Below, piece after piece: positions 24,729 through 33,134 of a stretch of 37,767 bases of DNA (its first letter is position 1; each line of letters begins with the position of its first letter). This DNA comes from an uncultured archaeon A07HR60. GTDB lineage: Archaea; Halobacteriota; Halobacteria; Halobacteriales; Haloferacaceae. The position numbers and the translations under genes were made by a program. The DNA lies in NCBI GenBank assembly GCA_000496235.1, contig KI543233.1:252738-290504 (forward strand). The letters run 5' to 3'. The notes below the pieces were generated by a model, which was not told where the DNA came from, searched no databases, and saw only the letters and a list, made by a program, of their open reading frames with translations.

Positions 24729-25757
24729 ATGCAACAGTATCATAATCTCGTCGCGAACACACTCTCGGAGGGAACGTATAAACCAAATCGGACAGGGATT
24801 GACACTATCGCCTCGTTCAGTGAGAGCTACACGATCGATCTCTCGAAGGGATTCCCGCTCTTGACGACCAAACAACTCGACGGTTATCGCTGGGACTCAC
24901 TCATTCACGAACTCTTGTGGTATCTATCGGGGAAAGAGCACATCCGGGAACTCAGCAAGAAAACGGGCATCTGGGACGCCTGGGCCGACGAGAAGGGTCG
25001 ACTGGACACTGCCTACGGCCGGTTTTGGAGACGGTATCCTGTTCCCGAGAACGGACTTCCAGGAGAAACGTGGCCTGACGACAGTCACCGCTGGATGACC
25101 GTGGAGACGCCAGCATCTGCGGACGCGGGCCCGCGTCGAACGTTCGACCAGATCGGGTACGCACTCGACCAGCTCAGAGAGAATCCCCACTCTCGACGTA
25201 TCGTCGTCAACGCCTGGCACCCGGCGAATGCGGCCGTCTCGACGCTGCCACCGTGTCACTATACGTTCGTCTTCAACGTGCAGGGAGAGACGCTCAACGT
25301 GCATCTCACGCAGCGCTCGGGTGATATCGCGCTCGGTGTCCCGTTTAATATTGCCGCGTACTCACTCCTGGCGACAGCTGTGGCCCAGCGCACCGGATTC
25401 GAACTCGGAGAATTCGGCCACACCGTGGTCGACGCGCACGTGTACTGCGGTGCTGGTGACCGCGGCGAGTGGTACGCGCAGAATCTCGGCCGGTTGCAGG
25501 ACAGACTTGAGGAGGTGACAGCCAAAGAAGAGTACCGCCGCGTCAGAGAGTGGTTACTTGAGACGGCACCCGCTGAGCAATCCGATTCTAACCAACTCGA
25601 CCATGTCCCGAATCTGTTAGAGCAGTTGGCCCGCGAGTCACGTGACCGCCCGGAGATCAGCGTGGCCGATGTCCCGCTGGACGATCTGACTGCCGAGGAT
25701 ATCGAACTGCTCGGATACGAATCTGCTGACAGTCTGGAGTTCGCGGTCGCAGAGTGA
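24729..25757 (+). CDS. thyA: Thymidylate synthase (ThyA)
   Basis: This 342-residue enzyme converts dUMP and methylene-tetrahydrofolate to dTMP and dihydrofolate. The catalytic Cys176 is in STLPPCHYTFVF, RSGDIALGVPFN at 196-207 binds dUMP, and the N-terminal RTGIDTIASF and WHELLWYL-type helix are present. It is longer than E. coli ThyA (264) because of an insert around 102-135 (RYPVPENGLPGETWPDD) and a C-terminal extension of about 70 residues, a pattern seen in archaeal and some bacterial long ThyA. I chose ATG 24729 because the upstream 14 residues are outside the family. It is translationally coupled to folA (TGATG), as in the Haloferax hts-hdrB pair. Confidence 0.95.
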   Translation: MQQYHNLVANTLSEGTYKPNRTGIDTIASFSESYTIDLSKGFPLLTTKQLDGYRWDSLIHELLWYLSGKEHIRELSKKTGIWDAWADEKGRLDTAYGRFWRRYPVPENGLPGETWPDDSHRWMTVETPASADAGPRRTFDQIGYALDQLRENPHSRRIVVNAWHPANAAVSTLPPCHYTFVFNVQGETLNVHLTQRSGDIALGVPFNIAAYSLLATAVAQRTGFELGEFGHTVVDAHVYCGAGDRGEWYAQNLGRLQDRLEEVTAKEEYRRVREWLLETAPAEQSDSNQLDHVPNLLEQLARESRDRPEISVADVPLDDLTAEDIELLGYESADSLEFAVAE

Positions 25758-26278
25758 TGACAGACGCAACAGAGTCACCAGAGATAGCGATGATCGCTGC
25801 CGTCGCTCAGAACGGCGTGATTGGGAACAACGGCGATATTCCCTGGTATTATCCAGCGGATTTAGACCACTTCAAGCAAGTGACCACCGGCCACCCAGTC
25901 ATCATGGGACGGCGCACCTACGACGGTATCGTGGACGGACTCGGTGGCCCACTCCCAGACAGGACGAGCGTCGTGTTGAGCCGGTCGGCCCTCTCACTCC
26001 CGGCCGGCGCGGTACACGCAGACGGAGTTGAGACAGCAGTCGAGACGGCGGCCACAGACGCCGCTGCACGTGACGTCGATACGATATACGTCGCTGGTGG
26101 TGAGTCCGTCTACGAGTTGTTCCTCGGTCAAGCCGACCGATTAGTGTTGACAGAGGTGCATCAGGAATACGAGGGTGATACGCGGTTTCCCGCGTTCGAT
26201 CAGGGTGACTGGACGGAAACTACCCGGGAGGATCACGAGGAGTTCTCGTTTGTCACGTACGAGCGGCGCCGTGAGTGA
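25757..26278 (+). CDS. folA: Dihydrofolate reductase
   Basis: This 173-residue DHFR reduces dihydrofolate with NADPH, regenerating the cofactor oxidised by thymidylate synthase upstream. Motifs are AAVAQNGVIGNNGDIPWYYPADLDHFKQVT (with the substrate-contacting Asp in PADLDHF), HPVIMGRRTYDGI (NADPH), SVVLSRS and VAGGESVYELF (cofactor GG), then EVHQEYEGDTRFP. It starts at ATG 25757, overlapping the thyA stop (TGATG); an alternative GTG one codon earlier is in frame. A Haloferax arrangement of thymidylate synthase followed by hdrB is documented, so operon and function agree. Confidence 0.93.
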   Translation: MTDATESPEIAMIAAVAQNGVIGNNGDIPWYYPADLDHFKQVTTGHPVIMGRRTYDGIVDGLGGPLPDRTSVVLSRSALSLPAGAVHADGVETAVETAATDAAARDVDTIYVAGGESVYELFLGQADRLVLTEVHQEYEGDTRFPAFDQGDWTETTREDHEEFSFVTYERRRE

Positions 26279-26440
26279 TCCACGCCGTGGGCGGTGGCCG
26301 GCTGCATTTTGTCGACGCTTACAGACGGATCGTCAGGGAGTCAACGTGTTTAGCCGAGGCAGGTAGACAGGGTTTTTCCGGCCTGGGGTCATACTTTGAA
26401 GCATGAATGACTCAGCTGCAGTCTTCGACGGTGGTCTCAG

Positions 26441-27196
26441 ATGATGGGTGGTAACGATCAGCAGGCCTACGACAGGGGAACGTCGCTGTTCTCGCCGGAC
26501 GGCCGGATTTATCAGGTCGAATACGCCCGAGAGGCGGTGGCTCGCGGGGCCCCAAGTCTGGGTATCCGAACGGGTGACGGCATCGTGTTCGCCGCGATGA
26601 GTCAGGCGTCGTCGTCGCTGATGGAACCGGAGAGTATCGAGAAACTCCACAAACTCGACGATCACTTAGGAACTGCCAGTTCGGGTCACGTCGCTGATGC
26701 CCGTCAACTGATCGACTTCGCTCGAGAGCAGTCACAGGTGAGCCGACTCCGCTACGGCGAACCGGTCGGTGTCGAGGATCTCACCAAGTCTGTCACGGAC
26801 AAAATCCAGGAAAACACCCAGCTCGGTGGAACCCGGCCGTATGGGGCCGCCCTGCTGATCGGTGGGATCGAGAACGGCGAACCACGCCTGTTCGGGGCTG
26901 ACCCATCAGGCACGCCGAACGAGTGGCGAGCAACAGTGATTGGCGGCGGCCGCGAAGAAATTAACGCGGTGCTGGAAGACGAGTGGGAAGAGGGCCTAGA
27001 TCTCGGGACAGGTCTGTCGCTGGCCGTGCGAGCGCTCCGAAACCACGAAGAGGAGATCTCCGCCAATAGCCTTTCTCTCTCAACGGTAACCGTGGATGAC
27101 GGGTACCGTGATCTGCCGAAAGACGAAGTCGCTGACGCAGTCGCCGAAGCCGACGGCCACGCCGGTAGCGATGATGAGGCCGACGACGCTGAGTAG
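26441..27196 (+). CDS. psmA: 20S proteasome alpha subunit (PsmA family, alpha2/PsmC-like)
   Basis: This 251-residue alpha subunit of the archaeal 20S proteasome has the signature YDRGTSLFSPDGRIYQVEYAREAV (residues 10-33), the gating N-terminal segment before it, GHVADARQLIDFAR, and LLIGGIENGEPRLF...DPSGTPNEW. It forms the outer ring that gates entry to the beta chamber. In Haloferax two alpha proteins exist, PsmA and PsmC, and this one looks more like PsmC (GTSLFSPDGRIYQ, LMEPESIEKLHKLDD). If so, a second alpha gene should lie elsewhere. The acidic C-terminal tail is haloarchaeal. Two adjacent ATGs (26441 and 26444) are possible starts. Confidence 0.93.
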   Translation: MMGGNDQQAYDRGTSLFSPDGRIYQVEYAREAVARGAPSLGIRTGDGIVFAAMSQASSSLMEPESIEKLHKLDDHLGTASSGHVADARQLIDFAREQSQVSRLRYGEPVGVEDLTKSVTDKIQENTQLGGTRPYGAALLIGGIENGEPRLFGADPSGTPNEWRATVIGGGREEINAVLEDEWEEGLDLGTGLSLAVRALRNHEEEISANSLSLSTVTVDDGYRDLPKDEVADAVAEADGHAGSDDEADDAE

Positions 27197-27267
27197 CGAT
27201 TAGAACCCAGCCTGCACCGGTGGCGGCGTGACTGACTGCTTTTCACTGTGCGACACACACTCATTTT

Positions 27268-28110
27268 ATGCCACACATTAGCCGCATCCTCGCGTATCCG
27301 ATCAAGTCGTTGCCGATGCTCGCCCGGGAGCAGGCCACGCTGATCGCGGACGGTGCGCTCGCCGGCGATCGTGCGTATGCAGTTTTCGAAGCAGGAGTCT
27401 CTCCAGGTGAGGCGTCTGTGGCTGGTGGTGGCGGATATGTGAACGGCAAGAGTGACCGGCAGGTTCACACTGTCTCAGCAGACTACGAACTGGCTGGAGA
27501 TGGAGATGCGACGCCGACTCAGATCAACGTTGACGCTCCGGGAGCCGGGGCCGCAGAGTTTAGTCTGCCGGACGAGTCAGACGCACTTGCAGACTGGCTC
27601 GGCGACATGCTCGGATACGCGGTGGATGTTCACCGGGATCCGGCCGGATTCCAAGACCGCTCGCGAGCGTCGGGACCAACCATCATCTCGGAAGCCACAC
27701 TTGAGGAAGTGGCCTCGTGGTACGACGGGATCGACAGCGACGAGATGTGTCGGCGTCTGCGCCCGAATATCGTCGTCGACGGGGTGGACGCATTTTGGGA
27801 AGACCGCCTGATTGCCGAGCCTGACAGCCACGTCGAATTCCAACTGGGTGAGGCTTTCATCAGGGGTGTAGATCCGTGTCGGCGATGTGTGGTCCCCTCT
27901 CGTGACCCCGACACTGGCGCGGAGTACCCCGACTTTCGAACCCGGTTCATCAACCAGCGGAAAGCGACCCTTCCGGAGTGGAGTGGTGGCGACCGGTTCG
28001 ACGGGTTCTTTCAGCTCATGACTAACACTATCGTTCCAGATTCTACTGCCGGGACGGTGATCGAACTGGGCGAGAAAGTCGAGATTCGTGGAACAGTCGC
28101 GACGAACTGA
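27268..28110 (+). CDS. MOSC domain protein (with N-terminal beta-barrel domain)
   Basis: This 280-residue protein begins SRILAYPIKSLPM and GDRAYAVFEA, the MOSC N-terminal barrel, and ends with the MOSC domain: FIRGVDPCRRCVVPSRDPDTGAEYPDFRTRFI, then FFQLMTNTIVPDSTAGTVIELGEKVEIRG. The catalytic-type Cys is in PCRRC. MOSC enzymes such as mARC bind the molybdenum cofactor and reduce N-hydroxylated compounds or carry sulfur. The middle PTIISEATLEEVASWYDG is typical. No partner reductase lies next to it, although the genome is expected to have 2Fe-2S proteins. Monocistronic. Confidence 0.85.
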   Translation: MPHISRILAYPIKSLPMLAREQATLIADGALAGDRAYAVFEAGVSPGEASVAGGGGYVNGKSDRQVHTVSADYELAGDGDATPTQINVDAPGAGAAEFSLPDESDALADWLGDMLGYAVDVHRDPAGFQDRSRASGPTIISEATLEEVASWYDGIDSDEMCRRLRPNIVVDGVDAFWEDRLIAEPDSHVEFQLGEAFIRGVDPCRRCVVPSRDPDTGAEYPDFRTRFINQRKATLPEWSGGDRFDGFFQLMTNTIVPDSTAGTVIELGEKVEIRGTVATN

Positions 28111-28148
28111 CCCGTCCGGGTTCGGGCCTACATCAAGATGCCCGCGTC

Positions 28149-28895
28149 CTATAGGAGCCCAGCGACATTCTGGCCGCTGGCAACCTCGGGGATGACGACA
28201 GTGTCCGCGCCGGCTTGTTGAGCAAGCGACTCGTACATTTCGTCGCCGACCCGAACTACCATATGAAGATCGGCGTTGAGTTGCTCGGCCACGATTGCGA
28301 CCTGAATATTCGCGTTCGAGTCGTCAATGGCAGTGACCATTGTCTGAGCGTCTTCGATACCGGCTTCGCTCAATACGGTTTCATCCCGGGCATCCCCGAG
28401 CACCACCAGGAGGCCGTCGTCTTCGGCAGTTCGTGCCTGTGATTCGTCCATTTCGACAAGCACGACATCTGTCTGGTTGGCTCGCAAGTGTGCCGCGACG
28501 GTCTCGCCGAATAGTCCGTATCCACACACCACCACGTGATTCTCAAGTGAGTCAATTTGTGAAGTGTCTCGCACGTGTTTCACCTCGCGTCGGATCTGCT
28601 CGCCGAACGCAGTGGTCAGCACCGTCTCCCCGATCCAGACGCTCGAAACGACCAGCCCACCCGTTACGAGGATGGCGAAGGCCTTCGTCATCCGTTCTGG
28701 GCCATCGCTGTCAGCATAGTGAAACTCGATCCCACTGGGATTAATGAGCCAGTAGGTCGCCTCAACAACCCCGACGCCACAGAGCCCGACGAAGCCGATA
28801 ATCCCCGTCGCTGTGACGAACAGAAACGACGCCACCGGTCGCGCCACCCGTCGGACGATGGGCCGGGGGTTGCCCGGGAACGCGAAGGCGAGCAT
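28149..28895 (-). CDS. RCK/TrkA-N protein with two membrane helices and no recognisable K+ filter
   Basis: This 248-residue protein has a membrane part at residues 21-97 (helices about 21-45 and 71-97) and a C-terminal Rossmann domain with GYGLFG at 125-130 and VVLVEMDE for cofactor binding, then GDARDETVLSEAGIEDA. The RCK layout is that of ligand-gated potassium channels. However the loop between the helices (YWLINPSGIEFHYADSDGPE) has no TxGYGD-type filter, so it is not evidently a conducting pore. Similar haloarchaeal proteins with WLxNPxxI in the loop are familiar. I prefer ATG 28895 over a 332-residue frame. An ACTTATTATTC element about 25 nt upstream suits a leaderless promoter. It may sense or regulate another membrane protein. 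Confidence 0.75.
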   Translation of the reverse strand: MLAFAFPGNPRPIVRRVARPVASFLFVTATGIIGFVGLCGVGVVEATYWLINPSGIEFHYADSDGPERMTKAFAILVTGGLVVSSVWIGETVLTTAFGEQIRREVKHVRDTSQIDSLENHVVVCGYGLFGETVAAHLRANQTDVVLVEMDESQARTAEDDGLLVVLGDARDETVLSEAGIEDAQTMVTAIDDSNANIQVAIVAEQLNADLHMVVRVGDEMYESLAQQAGADTVVIPEVASGQNVAGLL

Positions 28896-29096
28896 AGTTG
28901 CACGTCTTTTTTCGCGAATAATAAGTGCCAACGTTTCTGCAGTCTTCGCCGCTGGTTTGACGTCGCCGTTGTCGTAGTGAACTCGGAGTGGCCGGGCGAG
29001 TGTTTTCACGTCATCACAGACGCCGCGCTCACGGCCATGGGAGAGGGGGGTGCTGGCTGACGGAACTCTTTTGCAGTGACCGATATCATCGAGTCT

Positions 29097-30245
29097 ATGC
29101 ACGTTATTCGTGGCGGGACTGTGGTGGACGCAGAGCGGACACGACAAGCTGATGTCGGTATCGAGGACGGACGGATCACCGCTGTCGGAGATATCGATGG
29201 GGGTGACACAGAGACTGACGGGTCCGGGTTGGTGGTGGCGCCGGGGCTGATCGACTCACACGTCCATTTGAGGCTCGACGGTGGCCCGGATCCCGCCGGC
29301 ACACAGGATATGTCTGATTATACGGCGAGTTATCTGGCCGCCGCGAATCTCTCGGACGCGCTGGCGGCAGGTGTGACGACAATCCGGGACCTCGGCTCGC
29401 GAGGACCACTCGCACTAGACGCCGGTAAGGCCGTCTCAGAGGGGACGATTCCGGGGTCACGAGTCACTGCCTGTGGCCGGGCGATTGTCATGACTGGTGG
29501 CCACGGCCATTGGTTCGGTCGAGAGGCGGACGGGCCGGCTGAGGTACGCAAGGCCGCCCGCGAACAACTCAAACACGGCGCAGACGTGGTGAAGTGTATG
29601 GCGACGGGCGGCGTGTTGACTGAGGGAGCAGTGACTGGGGCTCCGGAACTGATGCCGGCCGAACTCGAGGCTATCGTGGACGCCGCCGCGCCCACAAACA
29701 CACCTACCGCGGCCCACGCACACGGGGCCGACGGGATCAAGAACGCGACTCGGGCGGGCATTTCGAGTGTCGAACACGGGACATATATGGACCAGGAAGC
29801 AGCCGAGTTGATGGTCGATCACGACACCTACTGGGTGCCAACGGTCAGCGCTCTTCACGGGATTGTGGAGAACGGCACTGAGGCTGGCATCCCGGAGTCG
29901 GCCGTCGCAAAGGCTGAGGACGCAGCCGACAACTTTGGTGACGCCTGGGAACACGCGCTTGCTGCGGGCGTCAATATCGCGATGGGGACTGACGCTGGGA
30001 CCCCATTCAATCACTTCGCCGATATTCCACAAGAAATGGAGTACATGGTCGAGTACGGCCTGAGTGCCGACCAGGCACTCGAAGCTGCGACAGTCAACGC
30101 CGCCGATCTACTCGGCTTAGAGGACGTGGGCCGGGTGGCCGAAGGATACCGCGCGGACCTGGTTCTGCTGGACGCCAATCCGACAGAGGACATCACTGCG
30201 TGGCGCGACCCCGTGAGTGTCTTTGCTGCGGGCGAACAAGTCTAA
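29097..30245 (+). CDS. Metal-dependent amidohydrolase (imidazolonepropionase/prolidase-like)
   Basis: This 382-residue amidohydrolase starts MHVIRGGTVVDAERTR, has the first metal pair LIDSHVHLRLDG (H55, H57), VVKCMATGG (the carboxylatable Lys), AAHAHG and SVEHGTYMD (third and fourth His), and GTDAGTPFNHF (Asp). The late YRADLVLLDANPTEDI is the usual closing barrel strand. It hydrolyses an amide or ester; similar families include Xaa-Pro dipeptidases and imidazolonepropionases, so the substrate is open. I prefer ATG 29097, at the first beta strand, over an upstream GTG (29076). It is divergent from the RCK gene. Confidence 0.85.
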   Translation: MHVIRGGTVVDAERTRQADVGIEDGRITAVGDIDGGDTETDGSGLVVAPGLIDSHVHLRLDGGPDPAGTQDMSDYTASYLAAANLSDALAAGVTTIRDLGSRGPLALDAGKAVSEGTIPGSRVTACGRAIVMTGGHGHWFGREADGPAEVRKAAREQLKHGADVVKCMATGGVLTEGAVTGAPELMPAELEAIVDAAAPTNTPTAAHAHGADGIKNATRAGISSVEHGTYMDQEAAELMVDHDTYWVPTVSALHGIVENGTEAGIPESAVAKAEDAADNFGDAWEHALAAGVNIAMGTDAGTPFNHFADIPQEMEYMVEYGLSADQALEAATVNAADLLGLEDVGRVAEGYRADLVLLDANPTEDITAWRDPVSVFAAGEQV

Positions 30246-30299
30246 TCAGCCGGTCATCTGGGTCGCAGTGTGTGCCTCGTTCTAGACTTAGCAGGCCGA

Positions 30300-30665
30300 A
30301 AGAGAATCCCCCTTGCTCAGGGAGCGAGGCCGAAGGCCGAGCGAGCAGGGAGGGGATGAATCGCCCGACACTTACCGACCAGTTTGTGATTACCCAAGCC
30401 AGTATTTCCTCTCGTGACACGGACTGTTCATAGGCGTGGCTTCGAGCCCGACAAGAAAGGCGGTCACGCCTCATCTTCGGTGTGTCACTCTCGAGGAGGA
30501 GTGGGACTGGGACACTCCGCATTCACGCCCGTGGAGACTGGCACCGCTGTGGAGCCAGGAGAACAGCTTCTGTCTCTCCAACTGCTGTCAGAGAAGCAGG
30601 AAGCCCCACTCTCACCGAGCGAACGGCGCGAGCCGTGAGCGAGTAGGGTGGGGTAGTTCACCCGC
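30300..30665 (+). mobile_element. tnpB-derived palindromic mini-element E3 (PATE/IS200-605-like)
   Basis: About 370 bp in plus orientation. The left end GAAAGAGAATCCCCC...GAGCAGGGAGGGGATGAA (30301-30360) and the right end AAGCCCCACTCTCACC...GTAGGGTGGGGTAGTTCAC (30601-30661) have the same layout as E1 and the window-start element. In the middle, a frame that ends at 30638 reads TPVETGTAVEPGEQ...EKQEAPLSPSERREP, which looks like a TnpB C-terminal tail. No TnpA and no catalytic TnpB part remain, so the element is non-autonomous. It lies downstream of the amidohydrolase and 210 nt before tRNA-Glu. Left flank CTTAGCAG is close to the TTACAG of E1 and E2. Confidence 0.6.
30465..30638 (+). pseudogene. 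Remnant of the C-terminus of a TnpB-type protein
   Basis: About 57 codons in frame, ending TGA at 30636-30638. The pattern PVETGTAVEP and the tail encoded by the right-end palindrome are familiar from haloarchaeal TnpB C-termini. The RuvC part is missing. The frame is open further upstream but that part does not resemble TnpB, so the remnant begins at an uncertain point. Confidence 0.4.
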
Positions 30666-30874
30666 GAGCCGTGCGCGACGTATCGCCCCCTGAAACACCT
30701 GCATCTGGCAAACGATCCGTGGAGATGTTTGGCTGGCACTGTCGGTGAGCTATCACCACACGAGTTAGACACATGCCTGTCGAACACGCCCCCGTCTCCG
30801 AAACGGGTCCGAAACGGAAGCGTTTTAATTTGTTCACCAGTATTCGGTTTTACTGTCTGACGGACAGAAAACTC

Positions 30875-30949
<75 letters not shown>

Positions 30950-31168
30950 TCATGCCGCTAACGTTCTCGTGGTCGACAATCGATTATGAGCCTTAGATAC
31001 GACTACTCATGTATCGCTACTCACTCAGTGAACAGACGTGGCTCGGAACAATCCGCCATCGTGGTTTAGTGTTGTCCGCTTAATCCTGTCGTGGGGGTCC
31101 GTGTCTCCCTGTCGACGCTCTTTGATTCGGCATCCAACTGATCGTGAACTGAGCTCCGCCAGGTCAGG

Positions 31169-31453
31169 TCATTCAGGATCGGTGTTGGCTGAGTCTTGCT
31201 CTTCAATCTCCTCGATACGATCCTGCAGTTCCTCGATTGCTTCGTCGTCAACTGACCCCCAGTAGGCGACGAGGCCGAGTGCCAGAACAAATACGATACC
31301 CCACCCGATTGTCGCGTATTCGTCCGGGACGTACAGGCCGAAAACCCCGTCAATCACGCCTTCGAGTGAGAAGACGACTAACACCGGGCCGATAACATCT
31401 CGTGGGAGGAAATGGTCGAGATACGTTTTCAGGATACGTGAGTCCACGTGCAC
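31169..31453 (-). CDS. Small two-helix membrane protein with acidic coiled tail
   Basis: This 94-residue protein has membrane helices at about 19-40 (DVIGPVLVVFSLEGVIDGVFGL) and 46-66 (ATIGWGIVFVLALGLVAYWG). It then has a heptad-rich acidic tail (DDEAIEELQDRIEEIEEQ). It is a typical haloarchaeal small membrane protein, and I know of no function. The start is GTG at 31453 (another GTG is two codons later). The gene stands alone. Hydrophobic content and the charged tail make coding likely. Confidence 0.65.
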   Translation of the reverse strand: MHVDSRILKTYLDHFLPRDVIGPVLVVFSLEGVIDGVFGLYVPDEYATIGWGIVFVLALGLVAYWGSVDDEAIEELQDRIEEIEEQDSANTDPE

Positions 31454-31593
31454 ACTGCCGTCGCTCCACCCGAGTCAGTATCGATTCGTCGGGCCCGGTC
31501 TAATCTTGGGTGACCCTCCCTGGAGTGTCACCAAGCGAGACCGTCGTGGCGACAGTCTGACGACCAGCGTTGTCTAGTCTAGTCTAGTCAGTC

Positions 31594-32673
31594 CTATCGG
31601 GGGATACGCCCAGCCAGACGCGAGCACCCGATCTGATCCATCACACCGTCTGTGACGAGTCCGCGAATCCGATCGCAATCAGCGCTTGCGAAGGCTTTGA
31701 GACACCGGCCCAGGGCTGCGGTTTCACTCGATTCGTCTGCAGACTCGAGATATCGGTCGACCAGCGTCAGATAATCCCGCTCGATCATCTGGGGATCAAA
31801 GACGGTTGAAAGAGGTTCAGGTATAGTCTCCCAGTCTTGCCGCCAGTCCACTGGATTGAGCCCGGTCTCGAGGTCGTCGAGTGACACCAGATGAGTCTCC
31901 GTGCCTGACTCCTGAGCGGCCTGCACGATGGAATCTGTTTGGGTTCTGATGAGCAGTTGGTCTGTGGTCGCGTGGAAGCAATCGTCCAGCACGTTTTCTG
32001 CTCCGGTGTCAACAACATCGCCGTTTGCAGCGAGCGCGAGACGTGTAGACAGGAGTTTGATCGAAGAGTTGCTGTTTCCGGGGGTGACGAGCGTCGCTCC
32101 CGCCGCGCTCGACAAGTCTTCGACGACGTGGTCGAGAAGGAGATGTTCGTCTCTGGTCGGGGGCTCCTCGCGGTGATACACCGTCTTTTGACTGGCCCCG
32201 TCACAGGGGGCCAAAGAGACGGCTCCGATTTCGAACGTCTCTGGATCTGTCGCGTCGATACTCTGTGATCCGTCGGTCGACCGAGGTTGGACTGTCAGGG
32301 CGATGACGGTCTCGTTCGCCCCTATCTGGACAAACGGTGGCTCGTCGAGTTCAGACAGTGGCGGGTGTGTTTGGCGCTCCGGCGGCTCAACCCGCTCGGC
32401 GCTCCCGCTTGCGGGTGGGAATCGAAGCTCCGTATCCAGTGTCTCTGATCGGACGAGCCCACCGAAGCGATACCACTGTCCAGACTGCCACGTCAAGTCT
32501 GCACCCGACGTCTGGTGAATGCCAACGCGGAGTTGTGTGCCCTCAATATCGGTACAGTACAGTTTTTGCTCAGTTCCTTCGGAATTGCCCATGACGCGAT
32601 CGATTCGGAGCGGAACGAGCAAGTCACGCTCGCTCGAGACCTGTCTCGACGGCACAGCCGGTGATTCGTCCAT
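31594..32673 (-). CDS. Haloarchaeal protein of unknown function with a possible OB-fold N-terminus
   Basis: I do not recognise this 359-residue protein. Residues about 18-90 are beta-rich (LLVPLRIDRVMGNSE, TEQKLYCTDIEGTQLRVGI, WQSGQWYRFGGLVRS), a pattern that could be an OB-fold domain, as in single-stranded DNA or tRNA binding proteins. A Pro/Glu linker follows (about 92-115). The C-terminal half is mixed alpha/beta with LLLDHVVEDLSSAAGATLVTPGN and LEDLETGL-type segments. It could be another NTPase- or nuclease-like fold, but no motif can be named. It is acidic with a Ser/Thr-rich surface. Monocistronic; ATG 32673 has a clean upstream. The OB-fold is a guess from strand pattern only. Confidence 0.6.
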   Translation of the reverse strand: MDESPAVPSRQVSSERDLLVPLRIDRVMGNSEGTEQKLYCTDIEGTQLRVGIHQTSGADLTWQSGQWYRFGGLVRSETLDTELRFPPASGSAERVEPPERQTHPPLSELDEPPFVQIGANETVIALTVQPRSTDGSQSIDATDPETFEIGAVSLAPCDGASQKTVYHREEPPTRDEHLLLDHVVEDLSSAAGATLVTPGNSNSSIKLLSTRLALAANGDVVDTGAENVLDDCFHATTDQLLIRTQTDSIVQAAQESGTETHLVSLDDLETGLNPVDWRQDWETIPEPLSTVFDPQMIERDYLTLVDRYLESADESSETAALGRCLKAFASADCDRIRGLVTDGVMDQIGCSRLAGRIPR

Positions 32674-33134
32674 CTATCCCTGTACGGTCTGAATCCTAAA
32701 AAACGAACTGTAAATCAATGCTGCTCCTGACGCGCGTGGCCAGGCCCACCCGGGGGCGAGTCCGAGCGGTTGCTTCAGGATCGAGATGTGTTTGTGAGGC
32801 GTCACAAGCCACCGTCGGTCTGGCAAGTGCAAACTATCTTGAGGTCCAGCCCCGAACTAGTCGTCTCCTCCACCAGTAGAACCGCAGTCTGACTCGATTA
32901 AACGTTACCCCAGTGTCACTGGCGAGCTGTCAGACCACTATTGGATGGGGATACTCGGTGGCCACACGTCTACCCAGCGGGTGGGTCTGTGGCTTTCCGG
33001 AAAGAGTGATTTGAGTCTTACAGCACTCGCCTCGGATCTGGCGAATCAACGTGGGATATGGCTCGCAGCCGTTGGTGGTGAATTACGATTACTCTGATCG
33101 TCAGATTCAGATATTTCCCGTCATGGGTCGGTCG
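32674..33134. other. Intergenic gap, no gene recognised
   Basis: About 460 bp. A plus-strand frame (33051-33350) overlaps the acyltransferase gene and is a shadow. ACCCA-GCGGG-TGGGT at 32972-32986 followed by CTGTGGCTTTCC has some likeness to an IS200/IS605 right-end hairpin but is short and may be chance. Confidence 0.45.

Noticed and set aside
28896-29147. 84-residue N-terminal extension of the RCK protein
   Set aside because: It overlaps the divergent amidohydrolase start, contains many His/Cys unlike the family, and a leaderless promoter fits ATG 28895.
30414-30693. Two overlapping plus-strand frames as independent genes
   Set aside because: They fall inside mini-element E3; only the TnpB-tail-like frame has support and it is a remnant.
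31572-31586. (GTCTA)x3 tandem repeat
   Set aside because: Too short to be meaningful; likely slippage.
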